Below are positions 44,695 to 57,450 of a stretch of DNA of 64,000 bases, piece after piece. The notes below the pieces were generated by a model. That model had not been told where the DNA came from. It saw only the letters and a list, made by a program, of their open reading frames with translations, and made no database searches. The stretch is from Sweltsa coloradensis (taxonomy: Eukaryota; Arthropoda; Insecta; Plecoptera; Chloroperlidae). Location of the stretch: positions 124,001-188,000 of the forward strand of contig JAMZAV010000309.1 in the NCBI GenBank assembly GCA_024449915.1, written 5' to 3'. Positions within the stretch are counted from its first letter, which is position 1. Each line of letters starts with the position of its first letter. A program made the position numbers and the translations under genes.

Positions 44695-45272
44695 GGATGA
44701 GCGTAGCGAGCGTAGCGAGCGAAGCGAAGATTCCATTTCACTACACTGGAGAAAAAAATCCGGAATGTTTTTTTTTTTCCTTTCTGTATTTTTGTCTGTC
44801 TGTTAACACGATTCCGGCTAAACCGATACTCCGATTGCGATGAAATTTTATGGAGGCCTTCGAAATTCTGAACTAAGAACTGCCACGTTTTGAGCGCAAT
44901 CGAAAAATTATTTCTCATGAAAATCGAAATTTTACGAATTTTTTAATTTCTTCGGCTTATAACACCTACATGCTTTATCCGATTATAATGATTTTTTCAC
45001 AGAACCTTAATTTTATGAATTCATATATTCGTGTTAAATTTGTGCGCAATCGAATAATTATTTCTTATGAAAATTTCAATATTACGATTTTTTCCTTTGT
45101 TTAAATTACGATTAATTAAAAAAATTAAGTAAATTTTTAATTTAATTTAAAAAAAATCTTCAACAAAGTAATTATTTTTTCACCGAACAACAGAAATCCG
45201 CATAACACATGGCAGCTCAATGCACCAATTACGCTCATCCAACAACGCGACGGGACTTAAGCGTTTTCCTAG
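44695..45272 (+). mobile_element. Family B Helentron-like element (B5)
   Basis: About 578 bp. Head GGATGAGCGTAGCGAGCG with the same double GAGCG block as B2. One ACACCTACATGCTTTATCC block only, so shorter than B2. 3' side: ATTACGCTCATCCAA, hairpin and TTTTCCTAG, then T. Confidence 0.9.
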
Positions 45273-48040
45273 TGTAATGGTTTTATATTTAACATGCTTT
45301 TATTATAATTTTTCTTAGTGCTTATATGTTTGATATATTTGTTTACCGTTCATAACCATCACTTTTTTATCTTCGAGTATCATTCGTCATTTTCATTGTC
45401 ACCATTTATTTTATTAAGATATAGTTACATACATAACTATCACATATTTTCGAAGATTGCTCTCACTTTATCCTTGTCTTTAAAACAAGTTTTAAACTTC
45501 AGCACATGCATTGTGTATAATGTTTTCCGCGATGTTTTGTGCGTCACTTTCGATTATGTCATTAACTTAATTACCGTGAAATAAAAATAATAAAAATACA
45601 CATAAATAGAATTTCATACAAATTGCATAGCTTTTATACGCGAGCTTGTGAAGATTGTGTTACATGTTATATTTTGTTTTAAACTGATTTCGTCTCCGTC
45701 TTAAGTGTATTACATCCGGGGTTTATGGGAAGTTAACTTCCACTCTTCAATAAATTCGCTTTCTAAACCTTCAACCCTAATGGAAAATTAAGTTGAGATT
45801 TTATTACACTTAATTAAAAGTTTATCTTAGGTATTAATACACACCTCTTTATTTTCACTTCCCACGGGCAGAAAATCCACTGGATAAGTTACGACTAGGA
45901 GCTTTCGTAGAATCGCGAAGAAAAACATGAGATAAGAAAACAAATTTATTTTAGGTGTTGAGCATTTTCCCTTCCAGTTGCTTAACATACATTTTATGAA
46001 AATAGTAATTGCTTCTACGCCACTGGGGTAAAATTATACTAATTTGGCTTATCACACCGAATAGTGTTAATAAGTTCAATTGCAAGATGTATATTGGATA
46101 TTTGGGATCCAATCATCCAATTCAAGTCTAGTAAAACAATAATCTTTCGTGAAAAATTGACCAATAATTTAAGTATAAGTAATCATTGACCAAGGAATAA
46201 TTTACAAATTTCACAATAATTTAAAACGGTTGAAACCTGTTTGGAAATGGTAAGCCAAGCTGCACTTAAACAGGCAGTGTTATTCTCTAGTCCACAGAGA
46301 GTGAGGTAAGCGTCTCATTTATTACATTAATGATTATATTCGAGATAATGGGTGATCATCAATATAGATTTAATTAACCGCCTCGCCTTGGTGGCAATGT
46401 ATCCGAACTAACCACAACAGAAAATTGCATTCCTTTGTATAAGGGATTCGTTTTCAGGTTTATGGGATCCACACGCTTTCGATATTTCAGGTCTCAAGTA
46501 ATTGTTTTATATATGTAGAAGCTTAATAGTATAAACATTAAACAAGCTATGAAATTAATATTTTTTGATAAATCTTGGACTTTCATTGGCCACTTTCCTC
46601 ATAAATCAAGTTTAAATATGCATACATTTGTATTTACAGTGTACCCTGCACTCAGTTGCAAGAACTTATTTACGGTGAGACCAATATTGTTTTATCGTTT
46701 CGATCAGTCAACACTCTTATACTACAACAAATAAAATAATAAAGATGCAATAACAATTAATCCACATTTAATGTTTTCAATATCTATTCAATATTTTAGG
46801 AAATAAATTAAACCCTTAGCCCCATCACAGGGCAACGATTGCAGAGTGAATCTGCTATGGATGATTATGCCAACCTGCTATGGATGCACTGTTGCAAAAT
46901 ATATTTGTCAGGACATTGCGATCAGACGTTACGAAACATGTTCTTACTTCTTACCCATCCTGCAAATGATCAATATGGTGTTATTATCTAAGATTTTTAT
47001 TTTGTCAAATCAATAATAATATTTCTCGATTGGTGGCCAAACAGAGTTTTAATTGTTATATACTCAATAAATTAAAAGTGCGCCCCAATCGGATCGAACC
47101 AACGTTATTTAACTGTCTTAACACTACCATTAGACGGTTATTTGATCATCTGGATGTAGTATGTGTTAAATCAAGGATGAACATATTTACTTCATATAAT
47201 ATTAGTATGCAATTCAATTCGAACTAACCTATGCGGACGGTCGATTGGTGACTTTAATTTCAAGTTTAGCAAGTAATAACAAAAAAAGAAAGCTCAGAGA
47301 AGATTGTTACCCCAGAACATCGGAACGACGCAAATTTTGCTAAACTCTGAGATTTACAGTATCAATTTAGGTGTACTATGTGTTAATCAACGTCACAATT
47401 ACTCACTAAAAAAGTCTTGTATTAAATTAACCTTGAGTTGTGCTCTAAGTTAAGTTAGCAGTTTCAAAAAAGCAACGGACGTGAAGAGAGCATTTAAGTT
47501 ACCCCAACCTAGTTTGAAGGTCTTGAAGTAACACTGGGTACCCGACCGTATACACCTGTCAACAAACAGTGTTGTCTAGTGCTCGTTCTAGTGGGCAAAC
47601 TTGTGATAGAGTTGAGTAAGATTAATGCAACTCCTGTGGAGCGATCCTCGACAAAGATTTTGTCACAGGAAGTTTAACTATTTAGTTCTCTCATCGTATC
47701 GTGATGAAGTTTTCAAATTAGTAACTGGAATTCAATAGTAAAATTAAATTTGTTTTATGTACATATGCATTTAGAGTTACTTAAATGATGGTTGCAGTTG
47801 CAACTGTGATGCTAACACTGCAGAGACGTATGAGTTCAATCAACAAGATCTTATGACAGTGCAAATAAAATTATAGAAGGTTTAGGACGGGATTATGTGA
47901 AAATACAAATAAAGACCCTTACTTGTTTGTGCCACAAAAGAAATACATGCAGGGATTGAATGGGAATATAGATTAGTGACAGAATTGGGAAAGGATTATA
48001 CAAATGGAGGGAATACCATGATTGAAAGTTGAAATAAATA
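45273..48040. other. Gene-free stretch, 2.8 kb
   Basis: A+T-rich unique sequence. No supported gene, repeat family member or RNA gene. Confidence 0.5.
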
Positions 48041-48345
48041 TTAAACGGTGACTTTGGAGCCGTCCTAGCAACGAAGCACATAATAAATTCAGAGTTGTTC
48101 TAAATCGGCCTTGTTGATTCTGGCGTTGATCCGCGGGTGTTCGCACTGTCCATACCACTGATTGCTATATTTCCTATTAAAAATATCGATCTTTGGTTGG
48201 TTATCGCTCACTCGTCGATTGCGTCGGGGCCTACAGGGTTGGCTTGGTCGCTTTGATTTAAAGTCCCCCACTGAAAATCAGTTATATAACTGAGTGGGTA
48301 GACTCTAAATACAATTTATTTATTTATTATTTATTAAATGTAATG
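48041..48345 (+). repeat. Repeat F, retroposon-like (F3)
   Basis: Plus-strand copy, nearly identical to F2: begins GGTGACTTTGGAGCCGTCC, contains ACTGTCCATACCACTGATTG, and ends at the CAGTTATATAACTG hairpin and TAGACTCTAAATACAATTTA followed by a TTTATTTATTATTT tail. The tail at the 3' side in both orientations supports retroposition. Confidence 0.75.
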
Positions 48346-50447
48346 TTAAATAGAGGGATGTTGGAAGTGATATTTTATAAAAAGAAATTGTGGAATGGAA
48401 TCAATTTCCAGCTGCAGCTGTTAAAGGAATCCACAGTGAAAAGTTGCAGAAGGTGTGTGGAGGGAAATGGATTTGGATGAAAATATTATGTGAAGAATGC
48501 ACATTTTTGATGCTGCACCAGATTGTAAATATTAGGTACCCCACTGCTCCCATGTAAATATCACATTTGCAAGATAAAATAAAATGAACAATTATAATAT
48601 AATAAACATTATTGGTTGCAAAACTCATTCAATATATTTTGTTTAAATATATTTTGTTAATATAGATTAACGTTAGAAAATCGCGTTTTTTTTTAAAGAT
48701 CAAGTATATCTTTAGCTACATTTACAAACAAGTTTACTTTTGTAAAAGTAAGTTTAATTTCGTTGAGGAGCCATACATAACCTGACCCTCAATAATCAAT
48801 AAGCCAGGTTAAGATTGTAAAATGTAAAAACCTACTTATCGTATATTATATTATAACTCAGTGTATTTGTACTGAGTGTTGTTAGGTAAATTTTGAAAAT
48901 TTTTTACAGCTTAGACACATGATTTCAATATGAAATGGGTTTTCTTATTTTCTTCTGGTATAACGGCACACATCTCCGATTATTCAATATATGAATAATA
49001 ATGTGTAATATGTACAAGTTGTTACATGAAAAGATGGAAGATAAAGTTAAATTTTATTCGGTATAGGTTTTGTCTTCTCAAGTAAATTCCCATTTCCCCT
49101 CATGCTTGAGATTGCGAATACTTCAACGCAGTATCTTTATCTATTATTGTAAGCTAATAAATACAAAACAATGATTCACTATTATCACAACTAGTTCACT
49201 TGCACGGCGCCATGTTTGTTTCCATGGGTCGTTTATGTAATGCCAACATAATATAATGAACACTGCATGCAGGCGAAGCAAGAAAAATATCAAGCGTAAT
49301 GCGAACTTGTGAATAATAGCACTATGTGTCAGTGTGACACTAATATATGAAGATCCAAACTTGCAAAAACAATATATTACCTCCCAGCTAACTGTCTCGG
49401 AAGTCAATTGTCCCAAGAAAACTTAAATTAAGGTATCAAGTTTTCGAATTTTGATGAATACGTTTTTAATAAACGATTTTATAGTTTATTTGGAGGTTTG
49501 CCGAAGTTGACAAACTTAACGATTTCACAAATTCAGGTCAGCTGTTGCCACTCGCCACTCTGCCCAGTCTCTCTACTATATTAATTGAGTGCATGGCTTC
49601 GGAAGTTAAAGCATGGTGATGTTGTTCAGGATTACAGCGTTATATCGGTAGCAAACTCTCGCAAACTATATTGCTGACATATTGTGATTCCATGCAATAT
49701 TTGCCAGGAACACGTTTCGTTGCGCTTTACTCATCAGACGTATTGTGTAGAACTGAACAGGTAAATTTAGATTTATTAAGCTTATACAAGTCAATTATTC
49801 ACTGTTCTTGTGTGCTATTGTTTGATTCTACATTTTCGGAAGATACAATTATCGACTTTCTTCGAGTGGCAGGAACATTATTTACTAGCTGGGCTATGAC
49901 ACCATGCATTCAATTATCGATATCACACAAAAATTTCGACATCGATATATCGACATTTAATACTTTGAACAAAAGAATTTATAAATTTATAAAAATAAAT
50001 TAAAAGAGTAGGCCTAGGCCTGCTATTAAAATTGTGTTGCTAAAAGTGTAGATAAGGTATCGCCAAAAATTCACAGCAATTTTAACATTCTCTCAATAGC
50101 GTTTGATGACCCGGCACCTCCACCATTTCTAACAGTCGGGATGAATTTACTATGCTACCCGGTACCATTGATTAAAGAAGGCTTTTATCAATGCCGGTAC
50201 CAACCCCATAATTAAGCACAAAAAACGAAATTTTCAAATAGATCAATTTTCTTAGGTATTTACGTCTTAAGAACTCACATATTATAATATACATTCTCAA
50301 AAATTCGAACCCTGATTTTTTTTCGTTTTTACAAAATTTAGATTTCTTTCATGATGTTTGTTGGTTGTTGTTGTCGTCGTCGTTGTCGTTGTTGTTTTTG
50401 TTTCCTTAAATGATATTAATAGATCGGTTCTTCAACTGTCCTGCAAA

Positions 50448-51066
50448 ATTAAAGGGGCTATAATCACAATAAATATTTAAAAAAACATAACCTATAGCAC
50501 AAAACGACACGTACTTAAATGACAGTTAAAAACTTATATATTCTAGCCTTCTTGTGATTTTACAATGATTTTTTAAGAATTTGATTCTGAAATTCGTCAA
50601 AATTGGTGTTTTGGTGAATTTATCCTCTAAAATCGTCTTTAAACTGCTTGATGTAAGTTTCACATAGATACTAGAGCATCATATCAATCTAAAATGGCAC
50701 ATTAGAAAATAGTGTCTTGGATCTGTGCACAAATATACACTCAAACACGCGTAAATGTATGTTACAAATTTCAAAATCAATATCAAAAGGCAGTCGAGTA
50801 CGTCAATAACGTCATATTTTTGGAACAAAATCCTTCGAGGTCACGGGGCATTAATATCGTCGCAATGTTATTTCCTTTATAGCAGATTTTTGTCAGTGGG
50901 ACCTAGCTCGAAAATTACCAAATTTGGAATTTTTTTCAGGTCATGGTGTACCCAAATTTTTTCTGTTTCTATGTTAATTCACAACTAGTTACTCTGAATA
51001 AAATAAAATAAAATAAAATAAAATGAATAAAATGTACTTTTTACTTTAGCGGTTGACCCCTTTAAT
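50448..51066. mobile_element. Possible short-TIR element
   Basis: ATTAAAGGGG at 50448 and its complement CCCCTTTAAT at 51057-51066 bound about 620 bp of A+T-rich non-coding DNA. Only 10 bp of inverted repeat and no other copy in the window, so this is tentative. Confidence 0.25.
50998..51024. repeat. (AAAAT)n microsatellite
   Basis: Five AAATA units in a row. Confidence 0.9.
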
Positions 51067-51284
51067 ATGATATAATGTCACGCGAAGCCGTTAGCTGCAA
51101 CCGTGAGTGTTAGTGTATGCTAGCGCCAGCCCCAGAGAGAAAGAAGAACCGTGAATAATGCGCTTGTGAGTTTGATTGATCAATTCATTATGAGCCAACT
51201 TAAACTGCAACATTGTGTTCATATGATGTCGTGGGAGTAGATTCAAGGGTTGCACAGAATTATTGTTCAAGTCGACGGAGTCTC

Positions 51285-51490
51285 ATGTGGGAGTACTCGG
51301 TCATCTCCGTGTACACTCGGCCTGGACGCCGAAGGGCGCGCGGGCGGACAATACTTACCACGTGTATGGCGGCGCTCAACAGTCGACGCTCCACCACCCA
51401 CCGACGCGGACGTCTCGACGCCTCACTAGCCACCGCTCCAACCATCCAGCAAACAACTAACATACCAAACTCATTGACGGCGAGTTAGTT
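51285..51490. promoter_or_regulatory. GC-rich, CpG-containing island
   Basis: About 200 bp with many CG dinucleotides (CTGGACGCCGAAGGGCGCGC, CCACCGACGCGGACGTCTCG) in a region otherwise about two-thirds A+T. A donor-like CCCGTAAGTAG lies at 51775. Could be a promoter with a non-coding first exon. No coding evidence. Confidence 0.3.
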
Positions 51491-54400
51491 TATTTCGTTT
51501 TAATGTTTTTGTAATTTTATTCTACCACAACTTCAAGTAAAAAAAACTTTTTATAATCGCAGGTTTTGACAAACTAATAATTGATAAACTTTTTGTGATT
51601 GAACGGATAAAATTTTCACGCTAAGAAAACTGTTTCTAGTAGTGTTAAGATTATTATTTGTGACATTCAATTTCATTCGTTATTGAAAGTAATAAAAACA
51701 AAACTAAGTGTTATCTTGAGAGTAAAAGTAGAAGGGCAAACGAGAACAAAGCAACAGTGGCAAATTTCACCAGCCCGTAAGTAGTACATTTCACGTTGTA
51801 TTTTGTTAAGATGTGCATGAAATATTGTGTCTTCAGTTTAAGCGGCTTTCAGTTGTTTTATCAACTTTCTTTGAAAGATGAAAGAGCATTTTAAGTGCCA
51901 CCTACAGAGATGGCATCAAAAAATTAAGAACATCACGGCATTTTTTAAAAATAATAAGTTAGTCTTTATTTTCTCCCTTTATGTCGAATTAGTTATGCAT
52001 TGGTAAATCTCTGTGAAGGGCAAGTGACAAGTTGAAGCGTGTGCGGATAAATCTCCGAGATCGAGTCAGTTCTTCGGAAGAAAGCGCATTTAAGTGTTTG
52101 CATGAATGATGTATGTAAAGGGATGGAGTTAGTAGGGGATATACTTTGCATGCCAAGATTGTATACTGGTTCCAGGAATAGAAGTAAAATCATGCTTTGT
52201 TTAGCCATATAAAAACAAGAAAAAAGTTTTCAAGTAGACGAAACAGCAAAAACAAGCTTTAATAATAATAAGAGTAATTATGCCAACAATTAATGATTGA
52301 TGCAGAAACAACACTCCTTACAAACTTTGCATTACGTAAGTAGGATACATATTTTTTATTCTTCTAGAATGAAGGAATATATTATCACTGTTTGCTTCTT
52401 TTTCACATTTTGCATGAAACATCTTTATTAGTATTTCTCATTGTGGCTTTCGTAGAGAAACTTTGTACAATGTATCTTAAGATAAACCCTATCGACATTC
52501 AATAAATACTGTGCGGATAACAGCGATGTATTATGTGCTTAACAACTGAAGGGTTAGATGCATCGCTATATGTGGGCCGGGTATATACAACTTCTATTAT
52601 CTTGGGACCCCTTAGCACCATACCATAGCCAACAAGCTCAACAGGGGGCAATACGCTGATACACACATGACTTTATAGCTCCACAATAATTAACTTACTT
52701 TAAAGTTAGTTGATGACTCGGACAACCGTCGGACTTTACAAATTGCGACAAGTAGAAAAATCACTCTTCCTCACACATTTTTGTCAAATGTTAAAAAGCG
52801 ATTACTTGCTTTAACATAGGTCATATTCAAATTGTAAAACAACAAAATATATAATATTACTGCGCACAGTTAATTTGAGGCTACTTTCATTCTACCATCG
52901 TAAACTATAAGGAAGTCTTTTCCTTGATATAAAACACGAGCTTCTTGTAAAACGTTCACGTCACAGCCAAAACTTGAATTTTGCACTCTTAACGTACACT
53001 TAATAAAGTGGCTGCTACTGATCAAAGTCTAGAAAGTTTGAGTAAAGCGACATTTCGTTCATCTCGATGAATCGTTAGTTAGGCCTACTCCTACAGCAGG
53101 ATGTCGTGGATGTGCACAGCAAACTGATCAGCGTAGATACATCAAACATAAGACAGTTTCGTTAAGAGATTATTTGGGCTCAACAATGTTGTTTCGTATA
53201 AGTATTTTCTTTCAAAAATATATACAAATGAGAAAAGTGTAGCTTTTAAGGGTCAAATATAGATTCAACCTTCTTTTTGGAAACAAATAATGATACGCAA
53301 GAAGAGAAAGCGACATATTTTATTTCAAACCTCATTGCTTCCTCTACCTACCTTTATCCTATAGATTTTCTCAAAAATACTTAAATATTCAATCCCCTAG
53401 ATCATATGTCCTTCAACATCAATTGGCACCGGAATTTAAGAACTTTTTCGGGGAACAATAAGAAGAAGTTCATTCAATTCTCTTCAATTTTTAATGCTAC
53501 CATAATTGTACCATTATTTATTTATATGATGGTATTATTAAAAACATTTTGATGAGAGTAATGTTACTTAAAATGTCATATTTTCGTTTAATGTTTATAA
53601 TTGTTATTGTTTTATCGTGATTTATCGTATGGTTTATCGTTGTGTTTTACTGTTGAGTTTTTTTTTGGTATATAGTTAGTAGGTTTATATGGCCAAGCGC
53701 CATTTGTTAATTTTGCTACCTAAATTACTTTTATTGTTTTGGTATATCACACACAATGCTATGATCGTTGTGATGTAATTGAGTATCGATAATCAATGAA
53801 TAATAATTAATAAATAAAATGATTTATAGGGTTGAGAAAGTTCAAATACCAGAATCAAGGTTTCTAGCAGTTCAAGAACTTACTGTTTTACTTTAAATCA
53901 ATCAAGATTTAAATTTAATTTCAATCAACAACTTAGATTCAGTAGTAAACTACCACGCGTCATCTCCAAACATTATTTTAACTTTGACGTGTTGTTATGC
54001 CGCGTTGATACATGGATCGACACCATAACATTTTTGATACATTTTATACTTAACGTTACGTTATTTATTCGCTTTTGTTACAAAAACCGCTAATTTCTTT
54101 TTTTGCGTTTCTGGATTGTATTGAATATCAACATTTTCTACATTTATGACGGATAGCAAAATTATAAGAATAAATATAAATTATCTCATTATTCCATAAC
54201 AATTGTAACAACTTGCCAGAAGTCCAGAACCGCTGACTCGACGTACTGGTTCTACTTCCAATTCTGCAATCGGAACCACAATTACTTTTTCCAATTATAA
54301 TTGGACTTTTAATTTTTAACACCGGTCACACAACGTCAATTTTGAACCTTAGTTATTCATCCAGAAATCAAATCCGACAAATTAAAAATGTTTTGTTTGT

Positions 54401-55118
54401 TTCAAACCCGGCAACGTGCAAAGCAAAGAGCACAGATCAATCTTTCTCTTCGACTCAACTCATCAAAGAGAATTCATTCATCACCTTCAGCCAATGCCAA
54501 CGATTTAATGACCTGTTAACAAGTATTCAATGTTAATGCCAGACAAAACATTGAATAAACCATGGTCAAGCTTGTAATGGCTGATGGTGCAATGTTTTAC
54601 CAGGTGACGGGGGGGAAGGGGGGGATCCGCAGCTATTAAGACGCGTACGACGAAAGCCTTACTTCAACATATGGAACACGTCATCACACACACAAAAACA
54701 CTGACTCCTCACCCCGTCATTTCTTTAATGGACCTTCCGTAAATATACACTCTCGTAAAATCATGTGTTAAATGTGACTTTTTGTCGAGAGACACTGAAC
54801 TAATAAAGTTATTTTAGTTTTAAAATCGTTCTCGTTGCCAATGTGCATCGATACTCACAATCATGTAATTACAATATGATTTGTGTTGCTCTTGCTAGTC
54901 GTTCTTCTGAGTAACTTATGCTTCTACATTCGATGCAGAAAGGTTGAGGATTAGTCCTGTAACTTTAATTGGAATTAAAAGAAGTGCATGAAGGAAAATA
55001 TGTATTAGAGAGAGAGAAAAAAACAATGTTCTAAGCTCTTAGTAATTTTGTATGTCGTTTGTTAGGATATACAAACATTATTATGCTGCCTGGTTGTACG
55101 AGTTGAAACCTAGTGATT

Positions 55119-55821
55119 GGATGAGCGAAGCGAAGACTTCAATTTCACTGACCCCCCAAAAAATTTAGCTCAGGTGTTTTTTTGTTTGTTTGTATTTTTG
55201 TCTGTTTGTTCGCTCTCTACCGGGCAAACGGCATATGCGATCTTGATAAAAATTTGACAGGACCTTCGAAATCTCTGAACTTAGACTTGCTACGTTTTTG
55301 GGTACAATCGAAGAAATATTTCTCATGAATATCGTACTTTTACGATTTTTTTTCGATTTTTAGTGCGATATTTTCGTGACATTTGGGCCGATTCTGACCA
55401 AACGGGTGGGCTACAACGTTCATATTTCACATGGGCATTAAGGTAATGGTGATGTATTGCTTTCTGAAAGAAAAAGTTGAAAAAGTTAGCCAGAATCCAT
55501 AGAAATAAAGCTTTTAATAAAGTTTTTTTGATTTTTTGTGCGATATTTTCGTGCCATTTGGGCCAATTCTGACCAAAACGGGTAGGGCTACAACGTTCAT
55601 ATTAAACATGGACATTAAGGTTATATTGATGTAGTACCTTTTGAAACAAAAAGTTGAAAAACAAATACCAATTGACAAGAAACAATAGAAACTTGACAAC
55701 AATCACCTACAATGCGTAGGCAGCAAAACAAAGCACTTGCAAAAGTGAAGATATCCTACGCATACTAAAAACTTTAAAAAAGCTCATCCATCAACGCGGC
55801 GGGACTTAAGCGTTTTCCTAG
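55119..55821 (+). mobile_element. Family A Helentron-like element with internal duplication (A9)
   Basis: About 703 bp. Intact head and type I 3' end. The block GTGCGATATTTTCGTG...TGACCAAA...GGGCTACAACGTTCATATT occurs twice (from 55360 and from 55538) as if two A copies were spliced, one joining after AATAAAGCTTTTAATA. Confidence 0.88.
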
Positions 55822-56598
55822 TATTACAAAAGTATATATTATTACTGATTTGGTTTTACACTCTAGTAATTGCAAGCATTTTCTATCGTAGGTAGAGATG
55901 CCCGGTAAAACACTTTGATCCTCTGTGACCGGCGAATATTTAGCTAGCCATGCTAGGTTCCATGCTAGGAGAGCCATGCCATTATATTACTAAATTTAGT
56001 CCTACAAACACAAACCAGGGCTCATTTTATTCACAGAAGCCCATATTTTTATAATATCTGTGGCACTGGTTTATAAAATATGTATTCTTAAAATAACTGG
56101 CAAGTTAAATACATAACATTGGTAATAATAAAACTAAATTTTGTCAACTGAAGTGAGGAAACATAACTAGTTAAATAAGTTCATATTATTTCCTAAATTT
56201 TTGAAAGCTGTTGTTGTGTAAGACCCATCACAACATTAATACAAAAGTAAGGTTTATCCAAGAACAATGTGGAGTTGAGTAATCAATTTTTGTGTTTACA
56301 AAATTAAAATACTCCCGTTTAAAAATAAAACAGTTAGCAAATTTTTATTCACTACTGTTATAAATGAAAACATAGTAACGGGCCCAAACAATGTGTACGA
56401 AGTGTATAATAGTATCCTTGGTGACGGGTGTTACGGGCACAGTGGTATCAATATATTTTCATATAAAGTAACTTCTTTGGAGTTAAATTCAACTGAACAA
56501 GCACTATCTAGAATGCTGAGGAATTATTGTTGTGTAAACAATATGAGCAAGTTGACTTTTACTTTGATATCTTTTTTGAATGAAGTTATAATAATATA
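55822..56598. other. Gene-free stretch
   Basis: No supported gene or repeat. Confidence 0.5.
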
Positions 56599-56902
56599 CT
56601 AGAAAAACGCCAAAGTCGTTGTTAGACGAGTGAGTGAGCCATGTGTTGAGTACCCTGTAACATTCCCTTTCCTCCCCCTATATCTAAGACTGTATCTAGA
56701 CAGCGAATTGTTCTTTCCTCCCTAGCCTATCATAGGCTAGGGTGGCGCATTATGACCTTACAGTTGACGCGCTCTTGTAACAAAGAAACTCAAAACCCTA
56801 TCATTTATACCTATAATCAATTAACTTGTATGCAGATGATCCCGCGAATTCAACACATGACTCGCTCACTCGTCTAACAACGCGACTTTAGCGTTTTCCT
56901 TG
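56599..56902. mobile_element. Family D element with two inverted outward ends (D3)
   Basis: Left end CTAGAAAAACGCCAAAGTCG...GAGCCATGTGTTGAGTACCC; right end TTCAACACATGACTCGCTCA...AACGCGACTTTAGCGTT then TTTTCCTTG. About 304 bp, like D2 but without repeat F. The inner palindrome AGCCTATCATAGGCT occurs in both D2 (variant) and D3. Confidence 0.75.
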
Positions 56903-57450
56903 TCTAGTTGGATAAGGCGACTTTTTACGCGGAATGTGGGAGACCTGGGTTCAATCTCCTGGTCGGAAAAGATTTTGTAATTTCAGGAATGTATTTAAAA
57001 AATTATAAAACATTAATTGAAATGCATATAACGCAGTATAGTCTACCGGTATCATTTGTGACAATACTATGGAAAACATAGCCAGTACGAAATACGTGTA
57101 AAGATTGCAAGGTTTACTCAATCTCCGAGCGGAATTTGGGGGTACCTTGAGCGTGCAAGATTCGATACACCTTGGTCACTGCATGCAATTTTCACAGCCT
57201 GACAAATAACAAATAAAAAATATTTTTTCAAAAACAAAACCATTGTCGTTAAAATAAATCCTACACATTTGCAGCCTATTTTTCAATTTATTTCTTGTAG
57301 ATTTAAATCGCAATGGATCTAGCTGATTTTATTAGCGGTTCTCAGTTAACTCGCACCGGATGTATGTTTACAATTTCAGCTCAATCTGTTTGACCGTTCG
57401 GCTGATTTTCGATGTACACACACAAACAGGACAGAATAAGCGCCGTTTAA
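56903..57450 (+). repeat. tRNA-like tract and distal D segment
   Basis: Directly after D3: TCTAGTTGGATAAGGCGAC (A-box-like) and CCTGGGTTCAATCTCCTGG (B-box-like), then a segment matching D1 (AACCATTGTCGTTAAA, GACAGAATAAGCGCCGTTT). The D ends therefore abut a tRNA-derived repeat in both D2 and D3. Confidence 0.5.

Larger units (their letters stand above)
48346..55118. other. Gene-free stretch, 6.8 kb
   Basis: Largest stretch without recognised elements. Contains a GTT/GTC microsatellite (about 50359-50400), an AAAAT array (50998-51024), a GC-rich island (51285-51490) and G runs at 54609-54626. The open frame at 49671-50003 (110 residues) has no domain I recognise and may be chance. A host gene with small exons could lie here, but I cannot support one. 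Confidence 0.45.

Noticed and set aside
49671..50003. 110-residue open frame
   Set aside because: No recognisable domain, ordinary A+T-rich composition and no supporting signals. Could be chance.
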